DNA of 64,000 bases from Saccharomyces mikatae IFO 1815 (lineage: Eukaryota; Ascomycota; Saccharomycetes; Saccharomycetales; Saccharomycetaceae): the NCBI RefSeq assembly GCF_947241705.1, contig NC_079256.1, positions 124,001-188,000 of the forward strand. The letters run 5' to 3'. The position numbers and the translations under genes are program-made. Of this stretch, positions 31,870 through 41,459 are shown in pieces. Within the stretch, counting starts at the first letter, position 1. Every line of letters starts with the position of its first letter. The notes under the pieces were generated by a model. It did not search any database, was not told where the DNA came from, and worked only from the letters and a program-made list of their open reading frames with translations.

Positions 31870-32545
31870 ATATATTATATTTCAGAACATCTTTCCTAAG
31901 CGCGTAGTTTATTTTTTTCAGCAATTTATAGAATTAAACAGTATTATTGAGGAAAGAGTAGCTAAGTAGAACACCTTATTAATTTGGTTTCGTATGAATA
32001 CCTCTTCTGATATCTAAAATATTAATTTGACGAGTATGTGATAAAAGAATTGTGATGGAAATAAAAACAAGGACACCAGAACATGGAAAAGCACTCTGAT
32101 GAACAGAGTATTCATTTGTTTTCATTGACCAGAATATGTTTCCCAAACTTATTTCTTCCAAGTAAACTGAGTTATTATGTTCTTATAATTTTTCGAATGT
32201 ATGCAAGAAAGACGCGAAATATGTAAGTCCTAAGCCAAATAGTTTTTTCTATAACATGAAGGCCTCTAAATTTCTTTTGCATCATAAAGTTCACAAACTT
32301 CTCTCAAAATTTAACTCAAGGAGTTTCTACTTCAATTTATGGCCCTATGCCTATGTGGTTTATATTGTATTGTTGAGAAGTTATTTTTTTTATTTTTTTT
32401 TTTTTTGAAGCTTTTTTTTCTGCGAATTCAGAATGTAAAACTTGATATAACCACTGTATAATCACTATATCAAGTTTATTAAAGCAACAAACCCTACATT
32501 TGCACTTCAAATAAGCAATTCAGGATATTATTTAAACGGTAACAA
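31870..32545. other. Right centromere flank and NUP60 promoter
   Basis: This 676-base AT-rich stretch lies between CEN1 and NUP60. A strong poly-T tract (about 32383-32420) upstream of NUP60 is likely a nucleosome-depleting promoter element. A short minus-strand open frame at 31979-32161 has no recognisable features and is not called. Confidence 0.55.
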
Positions 32546-34162
32546 ATGCATCGTAAATCATTAAGAAGCGTTAGTTCAAATACTTCTTTGGCTCCTTATC
32601 GAAAACAAGTTATTAGCAATGCACGCCATAAACCAAGTCTTTTCTCCAAAATCAAAACTTTCTTTACTCAAAACGACTCAACTAGAACAAGTTCAGGAAA
32701 TAAGATTGCTAATGAAAAATTATGCAATAAGACTTTTAACAGAAGAATTACAAGTATGCCTGGAGGATATTTCCATTCTGATGCGTCTTTAGATCCTACA
32801 TTCAGTCATTCTGAAGCAGTTTCTGTATTAGGTGAAGCTAGTAATGACGTTGAGAACAAGGAACAGCGCTACAATGAAGCCCATGAAACCAATGTTTCTA
32901 ATGCTAAGCTGGCAACTTTTTTCAGTAAAAAGGGCAATGAACCTTTATCAGAAATTGAGATAGAGGGCGTAATGGCACTGTTACAAAAGGCAAACAAATC
33001 CATGATAACCTCGGAAAGAGAGCAAAGATCGCCAGAAGACAGTAACGCTGATCAGTCTTTTATCCTAAAAGAGTCCGGAAGCACACCAATCAGTGTATCT
33101 AATGCGCCAACGTTCAATCCAAAATATGATACCTCTAATGCTTCAATGAATACGACTCTAGGAAGCATTGGTTCAAGGAAATTTAGTTTCAACTATTCCA
33201 GTCTCCCATCACCATACAAAGCAACCGTTTATAGATATAGCGCAGCAAAAAAGATGCCAGATACATACACAGCCAACACATCCATTCAAAGCATAACTAC
33301 AACTCAATCAGCAAGAGCCGGTGTTTCAAAGCCAGCTCCTGCGAAGAAAATAAGTAATACAGCTGCCGCCTTGGTTTCTTTATTAGATGAAAAAGATGTG
33401 AAGAGGAATAATGCTGCCTCGGAACTCGCCAACCCATACTCTTCATATATGAACCAAATACGCAGACATAAAAAGGACTCGCCAAATATTGCGCCAACAC
33501 AAGAGAACACTCAAGAATCTAAAGTAAAGCCCTTATTTGAAAAGCTTCCTGAACAAGGTGAAGAATCAATGAAGCAATTTAACGTCGCCAAAATTTCGCC
33601 ACCTGCGCCAAGCAAGGATTCGTTTGCTAAGTATAAACCTGCAAGATCTTCTTCCTTACGTTCGAATGTCGTAGTAGCAGAAATCTCCCCTGAAAAGAAG
33701 GAAAGTGTAGGTAACCCCCCCTCTTCTACGTTTAACTTTTCTTTTAACGCTCCAAAAAACGTTGGATCCACTGAGCATAGATCTAAGAGCGAGAACACAC
33801 CACCTGTACCATCAAAGGAATTTAATTTTACTAAGTTACAGACAAATCTGTTAGCTGAAAAACCAAAAATTGAGGTCAAGAAGGGCGACTCTTCTTCTGT
33901 CAAACCTGACTTTTCAGTTACTCCTCAAAAAGATGCATCGAATAGTTTTGTTTTTAATAGCGTCCAAAAGAAGCCACATTTCAATCTCGCAGTGGAGAAA
34001 GATAATGAAGTAAAAAACATAAAATCTCCAGTAGAGAATGGTTTTTCGGAGGAAGAACTAGGAGAGTTTGATTTTAACGTTCCTTTGGAATCCAAATTAC
34101 TGGAAAATGACTCGGTTGATGAAAATAAAGTCGAGACTTTTAAGTCCTTGTATACCTTTTGA
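32546..34162 (+). CDS. NUP60: Nuclear basket FG-nucleoporin Nup60
   Basis: Nup60 is a nuclear basket component that anchors Mlp1/Mlp2, Nup2 and Nup1-linked transport at the nuclear pore. The 538 residues are largely Ser/Lys/Pro-rich and disordered. The N-terminus is basic with an amphipathic region (RSVSSNTSLAPYRKQVI) used for membrane binding. The C-terminal third holds FxF-type repeats (TFNFSFNAP, EFNFTKL, SFVFNSVQ, EFDFNVPL), which bind karyopherins. Length matches the known 539 residues. Confidence 0.95.
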   Translation: MHRKSLRSVSSNTSLAPYRKQVISNARHKPSLFSKIKTFFTQNDSTRTSSGNKIANEKLCNKTFNRRITSMPGGYFHSDASLDPTFSHSEAVSVLGEASNDVENKEQRYNEAHETNVSNAKLATFFSKKGNEPLSEIEIEGVMALLQKANKSMITSEREQRSPEDSNADQSFILKESGSTPISVSNAPTFNPKYDTSNASMNTTLGSIGSRKFSFNYSSLPSPYKATVYRYSAAKKMPDTYTANTSIQSITTTQSARAGVSKPAPAKKISNTAAALVSLLDEKDVKRNNAASELANPYSSYMNQIRRHKKDSPNIAPTQENTQESKVKPLFEKLPEQGEESMKQFNVAKISPPAPSKDSFAKYKPARSSSLRSNVVVAEISPEKKESVGNPPSSTFNFSFNAPKNVGSTEHRSKSENTPPVPSKEFNFTKLQTNLLAEKPKIEVKKGDSSSVKPDFSVTPQKDASNSFVFNSVQKKPHFNLAVEKDNEVKNIKSPVENGFSEEELGEFDFNVPLESKLLENDSVDENKVETFKSLYTF

Positions 34163-34353
34163 CGATAGGAGCTTCCACTGTGTTGTAATCATTGTATAAT
34201 CTAACTCAATATGTAAGTATGTATAAAGTATTATATGAAGATGATATTATTTGATGTTCATTCTTTTTTCCTTTTCTAAAAGAAGGAATAATTTTAACAG
34301 CTTTTTATTAAATATAAATCTCTAGAAAGATACATAAAAGGCTTTTAGTTTGG

Positions 34354-35013
34354 TTACAAAATTTTCTGTTTAACGAAAAATTTGCCCAAGTGCTTCATTT
34401 GCCAACCGCAAGTAACTGCAAGAACGATTAATTGAATTACAATCCACCACATAGCACGAGAATTAACGGCTTCGGATGCATCTCTAAATGTAGCTTCACG
34501 ATCTCTCATCAACTTTTGCTCCCTTCTGATTTCAGCAATCTTGGAGTTCAAGACATTAACCTTGGTATGTAAGACGTCAACTGTGGTTTTACCCTTAGAA
34601 TCCAACTTTTCGTCCGTACCAACTTGGAATTCGACGTCAATCTTTGTTTTACCCTTAATTAACCAGCCACCGGCTTCAGGCTGAATACATATTTTATGTT
34701 CACCTGAATCTAAGGCAAGGAAAATGATCTCACCACTTGCTGAACCTTTTTGATGAACAACTAAGTGGTTCTCATCAAAACTCTCCTCAATATCAATCAC
34801 GACACCAAAATCTTGTGCCCCAGCATCTCTGTAATCTTGTATACCGTCATCGTAAATTTGTGCCTTGTAAGTTCCTTGGAACAAAGTACCTCTAGACAAT
34901 TCCTTGTGGAAACATTTACGTTCCGAACCGGAAGTATAATAATAAAAAGCAGTAACTTGAGCTGGAAAGACTAGACAGCAAGTAACAATCTGTAAGATAG
35001 TAGTTAAAAGCAT
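34354..35013 (-). CDS. ERP1: p24-family COPII cargo adaptor Erp1
   Basis: Erp1 is a p24-family protein that partners with Erp2, Emp24 and Erv25 in ER-to-Golgi transport. The 219 residues start with a signal peptide (MLLTTILQIVTCCLVFPAQV). They continue with the GOLD domain carrying the conserved cysteines (ERKCFHKEL and HKICIQPEAGG) and a coiled coil (NVLNSKIAEIRREQKLMRDR). A single span near 188-205 is followed by a short tail ending FFVKQKIL, a dilysine-like COPI signal. It is divergent from SWD1. Confidence 0.95.
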   Translation of the reverse strand: MLLTTILQIVTCCLVFPAQVTAFYYYTSGSERKCFHKELSRGTLFQGTYKAQIYDDGIQDYRDAGAQDFGVVIDIEESFDENHLVVHQKGSASGEIIFLALDSGEHKICIQPEAGGWLIKGKTKIDVEFQVGTDEKLDSKGKTTVDVLHTKVNVLNSKIAEIRREQKLMRDREATFRDASEAVNSRAMWWIVIQLIVLAVTCGWQMKHLGKFFVKQKIL

Positions 35014-35284
35014 GGTTCGTGTTTGTACTTGTTGCTTTTAATCACTTTTTTAAAGCGCATAAAGAAGATAAAATATGTCCTACATGAATACATTTCTGCT
35101 GATGTGTTTTTTTTCAGCTTATTATTACGCGATTCCTTTTTTTTGACGGCAACAGAAGAACTCACGTAGAAGAAATATAGCGAATAAATGGTTGACGATC
35201 ATATTCGTTCTTTCGACGTAACCGAGGCACAAAAAGTAAGCTCTTCTGCCTGTGTAACGCCTTCATTCGAGGTATCTTTTGGTC

Positions 35285-36571
35285 ATGAACATCCTTTTAC
35301 AGGATCCATTCGCAGTTCTCAAGGAACATCCTGAGAAGCTCACTCATACAATTGAGAATCCCTTACGCACTGAATGTCTTCAGTTAAGTCCTTGCGGTGA
35401 CTATTTGGCTTTAGGATGTGCTAATGGAGCACTTGTAATTTATGACATGGATACGTTCCGACCTATTTGTGTCCCAGGAAATATGTTGGGAGCGCATGTC
35501 AGGCCCATTACTTCTATCGCATGGTCTCCAGACGGCAGGTTTTTGCTGACAAGCTCTAGAGACTGGTCAATAAAACTTTGGGATCTTTCAGTACCAAGCA
35601 AACCTTTAAAGGAAATAATTTTCGATTCTCCAATTTGGGGCTGTCAATGGCTGGATGCTAGGAAGTGGCTTTGTGTTGCTACAATATTTGAGGAAAGTGA
35701 CGCTTATGTTATTGATTTCAGTAATGATCCAGTGGCGAGCCGTCTGAATAAACACAATGAAAAGACGTTGAGTTCTACGCCCGATCATGGATATGTTCTT
35801 GTCTGTACAGTGCATACCAAGTACCCAAAAATCATTATCGTTGGAACCTCAAAAGGTTGGCTAGACTTCTACAAGTTCTACTCTTCATCTGAATCAACAT
35901 GTATTCATTCTCTAAAAATTGCGGGCTCAAATATCAAACATGTGGTCGTTTCACAGAATGGTAGAAGGCTGGCTATTAACTGTTCGGATAGAACAATAAG
36001 ACAATATGAGATAAATATTGATGATGAAAACTCTACTGTTGAGTTAAACTTCGAGCATAAGTATCAGGATGTGATTAATAAATTGCAGTGGAATTGCATT
36101 CTCTTTAGTAATAATACCGCTGAATATTTAGTAGCTTCTACACACGGTTCTTCTGCTCATGAACTATACATTTGGGAAACCACGAGTGGAACTTTAGTGA
36201 GAGTTCTAGAAGGTGCTGAAGAGGAATTGATAGATATAAATTGGGACTTCTATAGTATGAGTATCGTGAGTAATGGTTTTGAATCTGGAAATGTATACGT
36301 CTGGTCAGTTGTTGTTCCACCAAAATGGAGTGCTCTGGCGCCAGATTTTGAAGAAGTCGAAGAAAATGTTGACTATTTGGAGAAAGAAGATGAGTTTGAT
36401 GAAGTTGATGAAGCTGAACAGCAGCAAGGATTAGAACATGAGGAAGAAATAAACATTGATCTTCGATCGAGAGAGCAGTATGACGTGAGAGGTAATAACC
36501 TGCTCATTGAGCGGTTCACAATCCCTACCGATTACACGAGGATAATCAAGATGCAGTCATCATCAGATTAA
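35285..36571 (+). CDS. SWD1: COMPASS histone methyltransferase subunit Swd1
   Basis: Swd1 (RbBP5 homologue) is a core subunit of COMPASS/Set1C, which methylates histone H3 lysine 4. The 428 residues contain WD40 repeats; clear blades include AHVRPITSIAWSPDGRFLL followed by SRDWSIKLWDL and, near residue 350, GNVYVWSVVVPPKW. The C-terminal tail is acidic (EEVEENVDYLEKEDEFDE). I start at the ATG 35285 (MNILLQDPFAVLK), which matches the known N-terminus. It converges on RFA1 across about 516 bases. Confidence 0.95.
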   Translation: MNILLQDPFAVLKEHPEKLTHTIENPLRTECLQLSPCGDYLALGCANGALVIYDMDTFRPICVPGNMLGAHVRPITSIAWSPDGRFLLTSSRDWSIKLWDLSVPSKPLKEIIFDSPIWGCQWLDARKWLCVATIFEESDAYVIDFSNDPVASRLNKHNEKTLSSTPDHGYVLVCTVHTKYPKIIIVGTSKGWLDFYKFYSSSESTCIHSLKIAGSNIKHVVVSQNGRRLAINCSDRTIRQYEINIDDENSTVELNFEHKYQDVINKLQWNCILFSNNTAEYLVASTHGSSAHELYIWETTSGTLVRVLEGAEEELIDINWDFYSMSIVSNGFESGNVYVWSVVVPPKWSALAPDFEEVEENVDYLEKEDEFDEVDEAEQQQGLEHEEEINIDLRSREQYDVRGNNLLIERFTIPTDYTRIIKMQSSSD

Positions 36572-37087
36572 ACTTAGGCCCTTCATCAATATCAGTAAGC
36601 TAAGCATGGCGTATGACTTTGAACTGGTATATTTATACCCTTTTTAATTTTGCCTACTGCAAAATTAGGTATTATTACGTGTTTTTGCACTCCTTCTGCT
36701 AATATGAAATTTATTATGCTCTTACTAACAGGAACACACTGTGGTGGAATCTTAATAATAACTTGATGCGAACAGTTTCAAAAGCGGATTCAAAGTTCCC
36801 AGCGGTTGAAATTTATATACCTGAACAAGGCCAAATTAGCGTTAGTAGTATCATACTATTACCTGACTTTTCCACAAGTTTTATTCACCTGTGTATGAAT
36901 TCTTATTTGTATAATACTAAAGCGTGCATGGCAACACGTGTGATCATAAACCTAGTCATTTACGGTTAGCTGAGCCGCTTCGTGAAGGAAATTTATAATC
37001 ATTACTTTTCAGTAGAAGTAGAATAAAAAAATTTCTTGAATTCCTGTATGTTACATAAACTAAATATTGGTTGATTTATCGAATACT
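36572..37087. other. Convergent gap between SWD1 and RFA1
   Basis: This 516-base gap lies between two convergent stop codons. It contains a 68-codon open frame (36763-36969) with no recognisable domain and ordinary AT-rich 3' sequence. A TACTAAC followed by AG occurs at 36723-36731 but no donor partner is evident. I call no gene. Confidence 0.5.
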
Positions 37088-38953
37088 TTAAGCTAATAGA
37101 GCCTTAGATAACTCATCAGCCAGGTAATCGGCCTCAGCCTTGTAATTCAAACTGTGTAGGTTAGCAACGGTATATCTGATTCTGCTTTGATCGTTGTATG
37201 TATCTTCGCGCGCTCTAATTCTAAAGTCATACTCATTCATTTGGATACTCTGAGTAACTTTAGTAAATTCGTTCGGATCTTCCTCCTTCAAAGACATTAA
37301 TGTATTAGCATCAACACCCAATAATTGTTTGGCTTGGTCATCAAACAGGGTGAGCCAAAGTTGGTTGGTTTCGTCAATAATTGATATCGTCAATATATAC
37401 CTCCAATTTGGACTTGCATTGTTGGTGTCACATTTCTCACATCTCCAGGTACCATCAGGCTGTTCCAGGACTTTTTTATTACAATTTTCATTAGAACAGG
37501 CAGGATATGCAAAATTATCAACTTTCAAGAAACTTATGGCAGCCTTCACACTAAAAAAATCGCCCTTCTCACTTCTTCCTAGATTTTCGGCTTGAGCCCT
37601 GGCAATAGTGATACGCTGAGCTATAAATTTCGTTAAGCTAGCTGCAGATTGACCGCCCATACCAGGTTCTTGTTTCAGTGTGGTGAAGCTTGAATTGCGG
37701 CCTTTCGAATCATACCAACCTTTTAGGGCATATGCCTCAGGGATTTCTGGATTTGGAATTAAAGTACTCGAAAACCCCATGGACAAAGACTTGCCACCAA
37801 AATCTGTTACACGAACGCCTTTGATAGCAGCAACAGAGCCTTCAGGAAGGTTAAAATCAAGCGCTTGTTGATTCCATAGACCGACGGAGATGGAAAACCC
37901 AGAATCATCGACAATAGTGATATCACGACGATCAAATTTTTTTCCAGCTCTGGAAGTTAATTCAAAATGTGGGTTGATAGTTTGGATAATACCGAGGACG
38001 TCTACGTTAGAATTTACTTCTTGGTTCTGGATAGCGTCTAATTTGATAAAATTGAAATGTGTTTTTGGAACATTACTTTCATCAAAACATTCTTCTACAA
38101 TAGTGTCCCTATCCAAATTCAGTTCGTAGGGATGTGTAAGGTTAGTGAATTGTGGCTTAGCTGGTTGCAGCTTTGCCTTTGATACGTAGTATACTTTGCC
38201 TTCTTGAAGAATTTCGTTAAATTTGGTAGCAAAATCGTTGAAGGCGGTGGCTCTAATCTCTCCAGAGGTGTCCAAGAAGTTGACATTGAATAGTTTACCA
38301 TCACCTCTTTGATTGTGCCATGTCTTGATTTCTCCCTTGTAAGAGACTCTTGCCTTGATAGTCCAAACATTTTGATATGGAGACAATTGTTCGATTGCAA
38401 AAATTGGTCTGGATTTTTGAGAGTGAGAGTTTTCATTAACCAATTTTTTCTCGCTGACATTTAAGTTAGAGTTTGAATGCAGCATATCGGGGACTCCGAC
38501 ATTGCCGGCGTTTGTCTGGTTAGTTGTATTACCACTATCAGTGATATCTTCATCTTTCAAGGTTTCATTGGGATGCTCTGAGAAATAATTATCTAAAAAC
38601 GTACTAGCTTGATTGACCATATCAGCACGTGACTGAACCAACTCAAAATCATCAACTAATAGAACGTACTTCTTCCTTTCCCTGACAATGGCAGGTTCTG
38701 CAATTATCACGCGAATGATGTCACCCCTTTGCAGTTCCATTGACTGAAACTTAGATGCAGCTTGGTTTCTCAATAGAGCCTTCATATGGTAAATACCGTC
38801 GGAGATCATGATCAAGTTCTTTCTGTTGCTGTTGGCGCCATCAGATTTTCTGGTGTTGTAAACTTGGTAAACGCCACCGGTGGGATTATCATACCTCTGC
38901 TTGTTGGTGAAGATGCTATGGAAGTCGCCCTTTGATAGTTGCACGCTGCTCAT
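37088..38953 (-). CDS. RFA1: Replication protein A large subunit Rfa1
   Basis: Rfa1 is the 70-kDa subunit of RPA, the single-strand DNA binding complex for replication, repair and recombination. The 621 residues match the known length exactly. An N-terminal OB fold (about 1-120) is followed by a linker, two DNA-binding OB folds (A and B, about 180-420) and the C-terminal OB fold with a zinc ribbon (CSNENC then CEKC, spacing C-x4-C-x13-C-x2-C near residues 486-508). Two MCB boxes upstream predict G1/S expression. Confidence 0.97.
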   Translation of the reverse strand: MSSVQLSKGDFHSIFTNKQRYDNPTGGVYQVYNTRKSDGANSNRKNLIMISDGIYHMKALLRNQAASKFQSMELQRGDIIRVIIAEPAIVRERKKYVLLVDDFELVQSRADMVNQASTFLDNYFSEHPNETLKDEDITDSGNTTNQTNAGNVGVPDMLHSNSNLNVSEKKLVNENSHSQKSRPIFAIEQLSPYQNVWTIKARVSYKGEIKTWHNQRGDGKLFNVNFLDTSGEIRATAFNDFATKFNEILQEGKVYYVSKAKLQPAKPQFTNLTHPYELNLDRDTIVEECFDESNVPKTHFNFIKLDAIQNQEVNSNVDVLGIIQTINPHFELTSRAGKKFDRRDITIVDDSGFSISVGLWNQQALDFNLPEGSVAAIKGVRVTDFGGKSLSMGFSSTLIPNPEIPEAYALKGWYDSKGRNSSFTTLKQEPGMGGQSAASLTKFIAQRITIARAQAENLGRSEKGDFFSVKAAISFLKVDNFAYPACSNENCNKKVLEQPDGTWRCEKCDTNNASPNWRYILTISIIDETNQLWLTLFDDQAKQLLGVDANTLMSLKEEDPNEFTKVTQSIQMNEYDFRIRAREDTYNDQSRIRYTVANLHSLNYKAEADYLADELSKALLA

Positions 38954-39304
38954 CTTTTGTAACTATATTTCTGGTTCTCTTGCTGTTTGCACCTTTACAA
39001 TACTACAAAGAGTAACTAGCTCTTGTTTGGTATAGAACTTATAAGTGATAACATTTGTTCAAGTATTCCACTATGTTATATTCACGCGTCTGTAGTCGCT
39101 TCGTCCATTTTTTTACGCGTGACATTTTTCCGACCAGAAAGATGTTCTATTGAGTAGTGAAGAAGAGTGACAAATTGAGAAGGTAAAGCGAAAAGAAGTT
39201 CATCCAGGCTAGCTTGCACACTGAGGTATATGACCGGAAAAGACGATAGACGTATAACTATCAGTGTATATGAAAAAAGGACGGAAAATGGCGATGTGGT
39301 GTTG
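38954..39304 (-). promoter_or_regulatory. Divergent RFA1/SEN34 promoter with two MCB boxes
   Basis: The 351-base region holds two exact ACGCGT MluI cell-cycle boxes at 39084-39089 and 39115-39120, 31 bases apart. They lie about 130-165 bases upstream of the RFA1 ATG, the right distance for MBF control of a replication gene at G1/S. The plus-strand side also includes an in-frame ATG at 39230 upstream of the SEN34 start I use. Confidence 0.8.
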
Positions 39305-40132
39305 ATGGCACCGCTAGTATTCGACATACGTCACATTCAACTTCTGAGAAAGTGGGGCATTTGTGGTGTGCTATCTGGAACTTTACCTACTGCAGCGCAG
39401 CAGAACGTATTTTTGTCGGTACCTCTGAGACTTATGCTAGAAGATGTGTTATGGCTGCACCATAATAATCTTGCCGATGTGAAAATAATAAGACAAGGTG
39501 GGGATAAGATTATGACAGGAATAACACGAGAGCGGGGGGCTAAGTTGTCTAAACTTGTCGAAGATCGTTTAAATAAGTCATTCGAATATCAGAGAAAGTT
39601 CAAAAAGGATGAACACATTGAAAAATTAAAAAAAATTGGTAAAATCAATGACGAAACTACAGCCGAAGAACTGGAACAGTTGAATAAATCAAATAATAAT
39701 GACCACCTAATCGAATCTTCTTTGTTCATTGATATTGCCGATACTTCTATGATCTTGGAAGATATCAATATTGAGTCAGATGGCCTATCATATGATTATA
39801 TTCGTGATTTGTTATTCAAGCAGTATAGACAGGCAGGGAAAATGCAAACGTACTTTTTATACAAGGCATTGAGGGATCAGGGGTACGTTTTATCCCCAGG
39901 CGGACGCTTTGGTGGGAAGTTTATAGCTTATCCAGGTGATCCGCTACGTTTTCATTCACATTTGACCATTCAAGATGCGATCGATTATCATAATGAGCCG
40001 ATTGATCTGATATCAATGATAAGCGGGGCAAGATTAGGTACTACTGTAAAAAAACTTTGGGTAATAGGTGGTGTTGAGGAACAAACTAACGAAACTCATT
40101 TCTTTTCTGTAGAATGGGCTGGGTTTGGTTAA
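39305..40132 (+). CDS. SEN34: tRNA-splicing endonuclease catalytic subunit Sen34
   Basis: Sen34 cuts the 3' splice site of intron-containing pre-tRNAs, in a complex with Sen2, Sen15 and Sen54 on the mitochondrial surface. The 275 residues start MAPLVFDIRHIQLLRKWG. The catalytic fold lies at the C-terminus: the tyrosine in GYVLSPGGRFGGKF, the histidine in LRFHSHLTI, and the lysine in TTVKKLWVIG. The middle (about 100-170) is charged and probably flexible. An in-frame ATG at 39230 would add 25 residues. I chose 39305 because it matches the known protein length of 275. Confidence 0.95.
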   Translation: MAPLVFDIRHIQLLRKWGICGVLSGTLPTAAQQNVFLSVPLRLMLEDVLWLHHNNLADVKIIRQGGDKIMTGITRERGAKLSKLVEDRLNKSFEYQRKFKKDEHIEKLKKIGKINDETTAEELEQLNKSNNNDHLIESSLFIDIADTSMILEDINIESDGLSYDYIRDLLFKQYRQAGKMQTYFLYKALRDQGYVLSPGGRFGGKFIAYPGDPLRFHSHLTIQDAIDYHNEPIDLISMISGARLGTTVKKLWVIGGVEEQTNETHFFSVEWAGFG

Positions 40133-40375
40133 TCTGAAAACTAGGCTATGTATACTTTCTTTTCCATTTTCTGAGGAGCTTATTTTTTGGCGACATATAT
40201 CCAAAGAAATTATACATATAAGTAGTGTAGTATCCTCACATTTATATTGTGATTCATTTATAAGTAAGTCGGTGAATAATTAAACGTTTTGTTTTGATTC
40301 GTGTACATTAGACTACAAAAGCCCCACTCCAAGATCCTTGAATCCACAAATGTAATTTTATACTTCTACACAATG
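40133..40375. other. SEN34 3' flank, possible replication origin by synteny
   Basis: This AT-rich stretch follows SEN34. It contains ATTTATATTGT at 40240-40250, a 10-of-11 match to the yeast ARS consensus. From memory, an origin (ARS109) lies just downstream of SEN34 in S. cerevisiae. One near match in AT-rich DNA is weak support. Confidence 0.3.
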
Positions 40376-40500
40376 TGTTTGAATAAGGGATTACTTGTTT
40401 GAATAAGTGATTACTAGTATACATTTATTCGTGTATATTGAGGTAAGTGATTACAACTAGACGCTCTTCGTATAAATTGGATTAGGTAAATTCTAAAAAT
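40376..40500 (+). repeat. Ty4-family (tau-like) LTR fragment, 5' end
   Basis: The sequence TGTTTGAATAAGTGATTAC from 40396 and the following CTAGTATACATTTATTC match the beginning of the Ty4-family LTRs at 55231-55611 and 61000-61222. The first 20 bases are present twice in tandem (40376-40395 and 40396-40415). The LTR runs into TTGGATTAGGTAAATTCTA near 40478-40494 and then changes abruptly into delta sequence. It lies about 500 bases upstream of tRNA-Ala and is an old fragment. Confidence 0.7.
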
Positions 40501-40630
40501 AGAATTGCAGATTCCCTTTTATGGATTCCTAAATCTCTGAGGAGAACTTCTAGTATATCTACATTCCTAATATTATTGCCTTATAAAAAATGGAATCCCA
40601 ACAATTACATCAAACTCCACTATTATCTCA
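40501..40630 (+). repeat. Delta LTR fragment, 3' part
   Basis: The block AGAATTGCAGATTCCC, then GAGGAGAACTTCTAGTATA, then TGGAATCCCAACAATTACAT is the 3' part of a Ty1-type delta on the plus strand, ending near TTATCTCA. It is fused upstream to a tau-like piece. Both families share an ATAGAATT word at the junction, suggesting recombination or template switching at short homology. Confidence 0.8.
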
Positions 40631-40798
40631 AAATCAGAGTTTTGATGATAAGAATTTGGTGATAACTCATCTTCTTATATAATAAGTTCTGATCAATTAA
40701 TAGATCTTTATCTCATTACTGCAGTAAATTCTATTATTAGAATTTTTCTACTCCAATTTATACGAATAGGTGTATAGTAGTAATTACTTATTCCAACA
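40631..40798 (-). repeat. Ty4-family (tau-like) LTR fragment, minus strand
   Basis: From AAATCAGAGTTTTGATGATA to TAATTACTTATTCCAACA the sequence matches the Ty4-family LTRs at the right end of the window in inverted orientation, but is shorter. It abuts the delta fragment at 40630. A second TTCCAACA ends at 40808. Confidence 0.78.
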
Positions 40799-40810
40799 CA
40801 TTCCAACAGG

Positions 40811-40849
40811 TTACTAGTCGAAAGATGATAGTCGGTTCTTATTTCAGCA
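40811..40849 (-). repeat. Delta LTR fragment, 5' end
   Basis: About 39 bases, TTACTAGTCGAAAGATGATA onward to TTTCAGCA, match the first bases of a delta LTR read on the minus strand. It is the fourth LTR piece in this composite, 146 bases upstream of tRNA-Ala. Confidence 0.6.
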
Positions 40850-40994
40850 GCTTAAATCTGTAGAATATAAAGGAAAGTAATATTCTGAGTGAATCAGGTT
40901 GAAAATGAGTTTTGGCGACGAATAACTTCCCCAGAACATATCATAAAAATTCTGGTATGAGCAGATTCTGTGATACTCAGAGGTATAACAATTT

Positions 40995-41067
40995 GGGCAC
41001 ATGGCGCAGTTGGTAGCGCGCTTCCCTTGCAAGGAAGAGGTCATCGGTTCGATTCCGGTTGCGTCCA
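40995..41067 (+). tRNA. tA(UGC)A: tRNA-Ala (anticodon UGC)
   Basis: A 73-base gene without intron begins GGGCACATGGCGCAGTTGG (A box) and has the anticodon TGC at 41028-41030 in CCCTTGCAAGG. The B box is GGTTCGATTCC and the end is TGCGTCCA. A T-run terminator follows at 41070-41074. LTR fragments lie immediately upstream, as expected of a Ty target. The position between SEN34 and BUD14 matches chromosome I. Confidence 0.97.
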
Positions 41068-41459
41068 TGTTTTTACCCCCTATAACGGGATTTTGCTAAT
41101 CAATTAATAATAGAAACGATAGTGTGACCGATCTATTTGCTGACGATTTTGACACTGATATTGTATTCCGAAAGTACACTTGTTGAGAGTCATTTCCTTT
41201 TTCGAGTCACATTTATATGACATTTTAGAAATGATCGTGAAGTAAGCACAACATTTCATTCTTTCAATTCAGTGTTCTTCTAGAAACTAAAAAAGATAAA
41301 CTTTGTAGATACAATATATAGTTGTTTGCTTAGCTGTTCTGAATGCAAGACTGTATATTATCTCGGTTTTTTTTTGAAATGATTCTAAAAGAAGCAAATA
41401 TTTATGAATTATGATGCAAGTTCGTCGGATGGAAAGAGATAAGTGTTATAAAAAGAACA
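41068..41459. other. Gap between tRNA-Ala and BUD14
   Basis: This 392-base AT-rich gap lies between the tRNA terminator and the BUD14 stop codon. It serves as the BUD14 3' end. I see no LTR remnant that I can assign. Confidence 0.5.

Noticed and set aside
31979-32161. Small minus-strand frame between CEN1 and NUP60
   Set aside because: It has 60 codons in AT-rich DNA and no similarity I can recognise.
36763-36969. A 68-codon frame between SWD1 and RFA1
   Set aside because: It has no domain, lies between convergent 3' ends and is of chance length. The nearby TACTAAC word has no donor partner.
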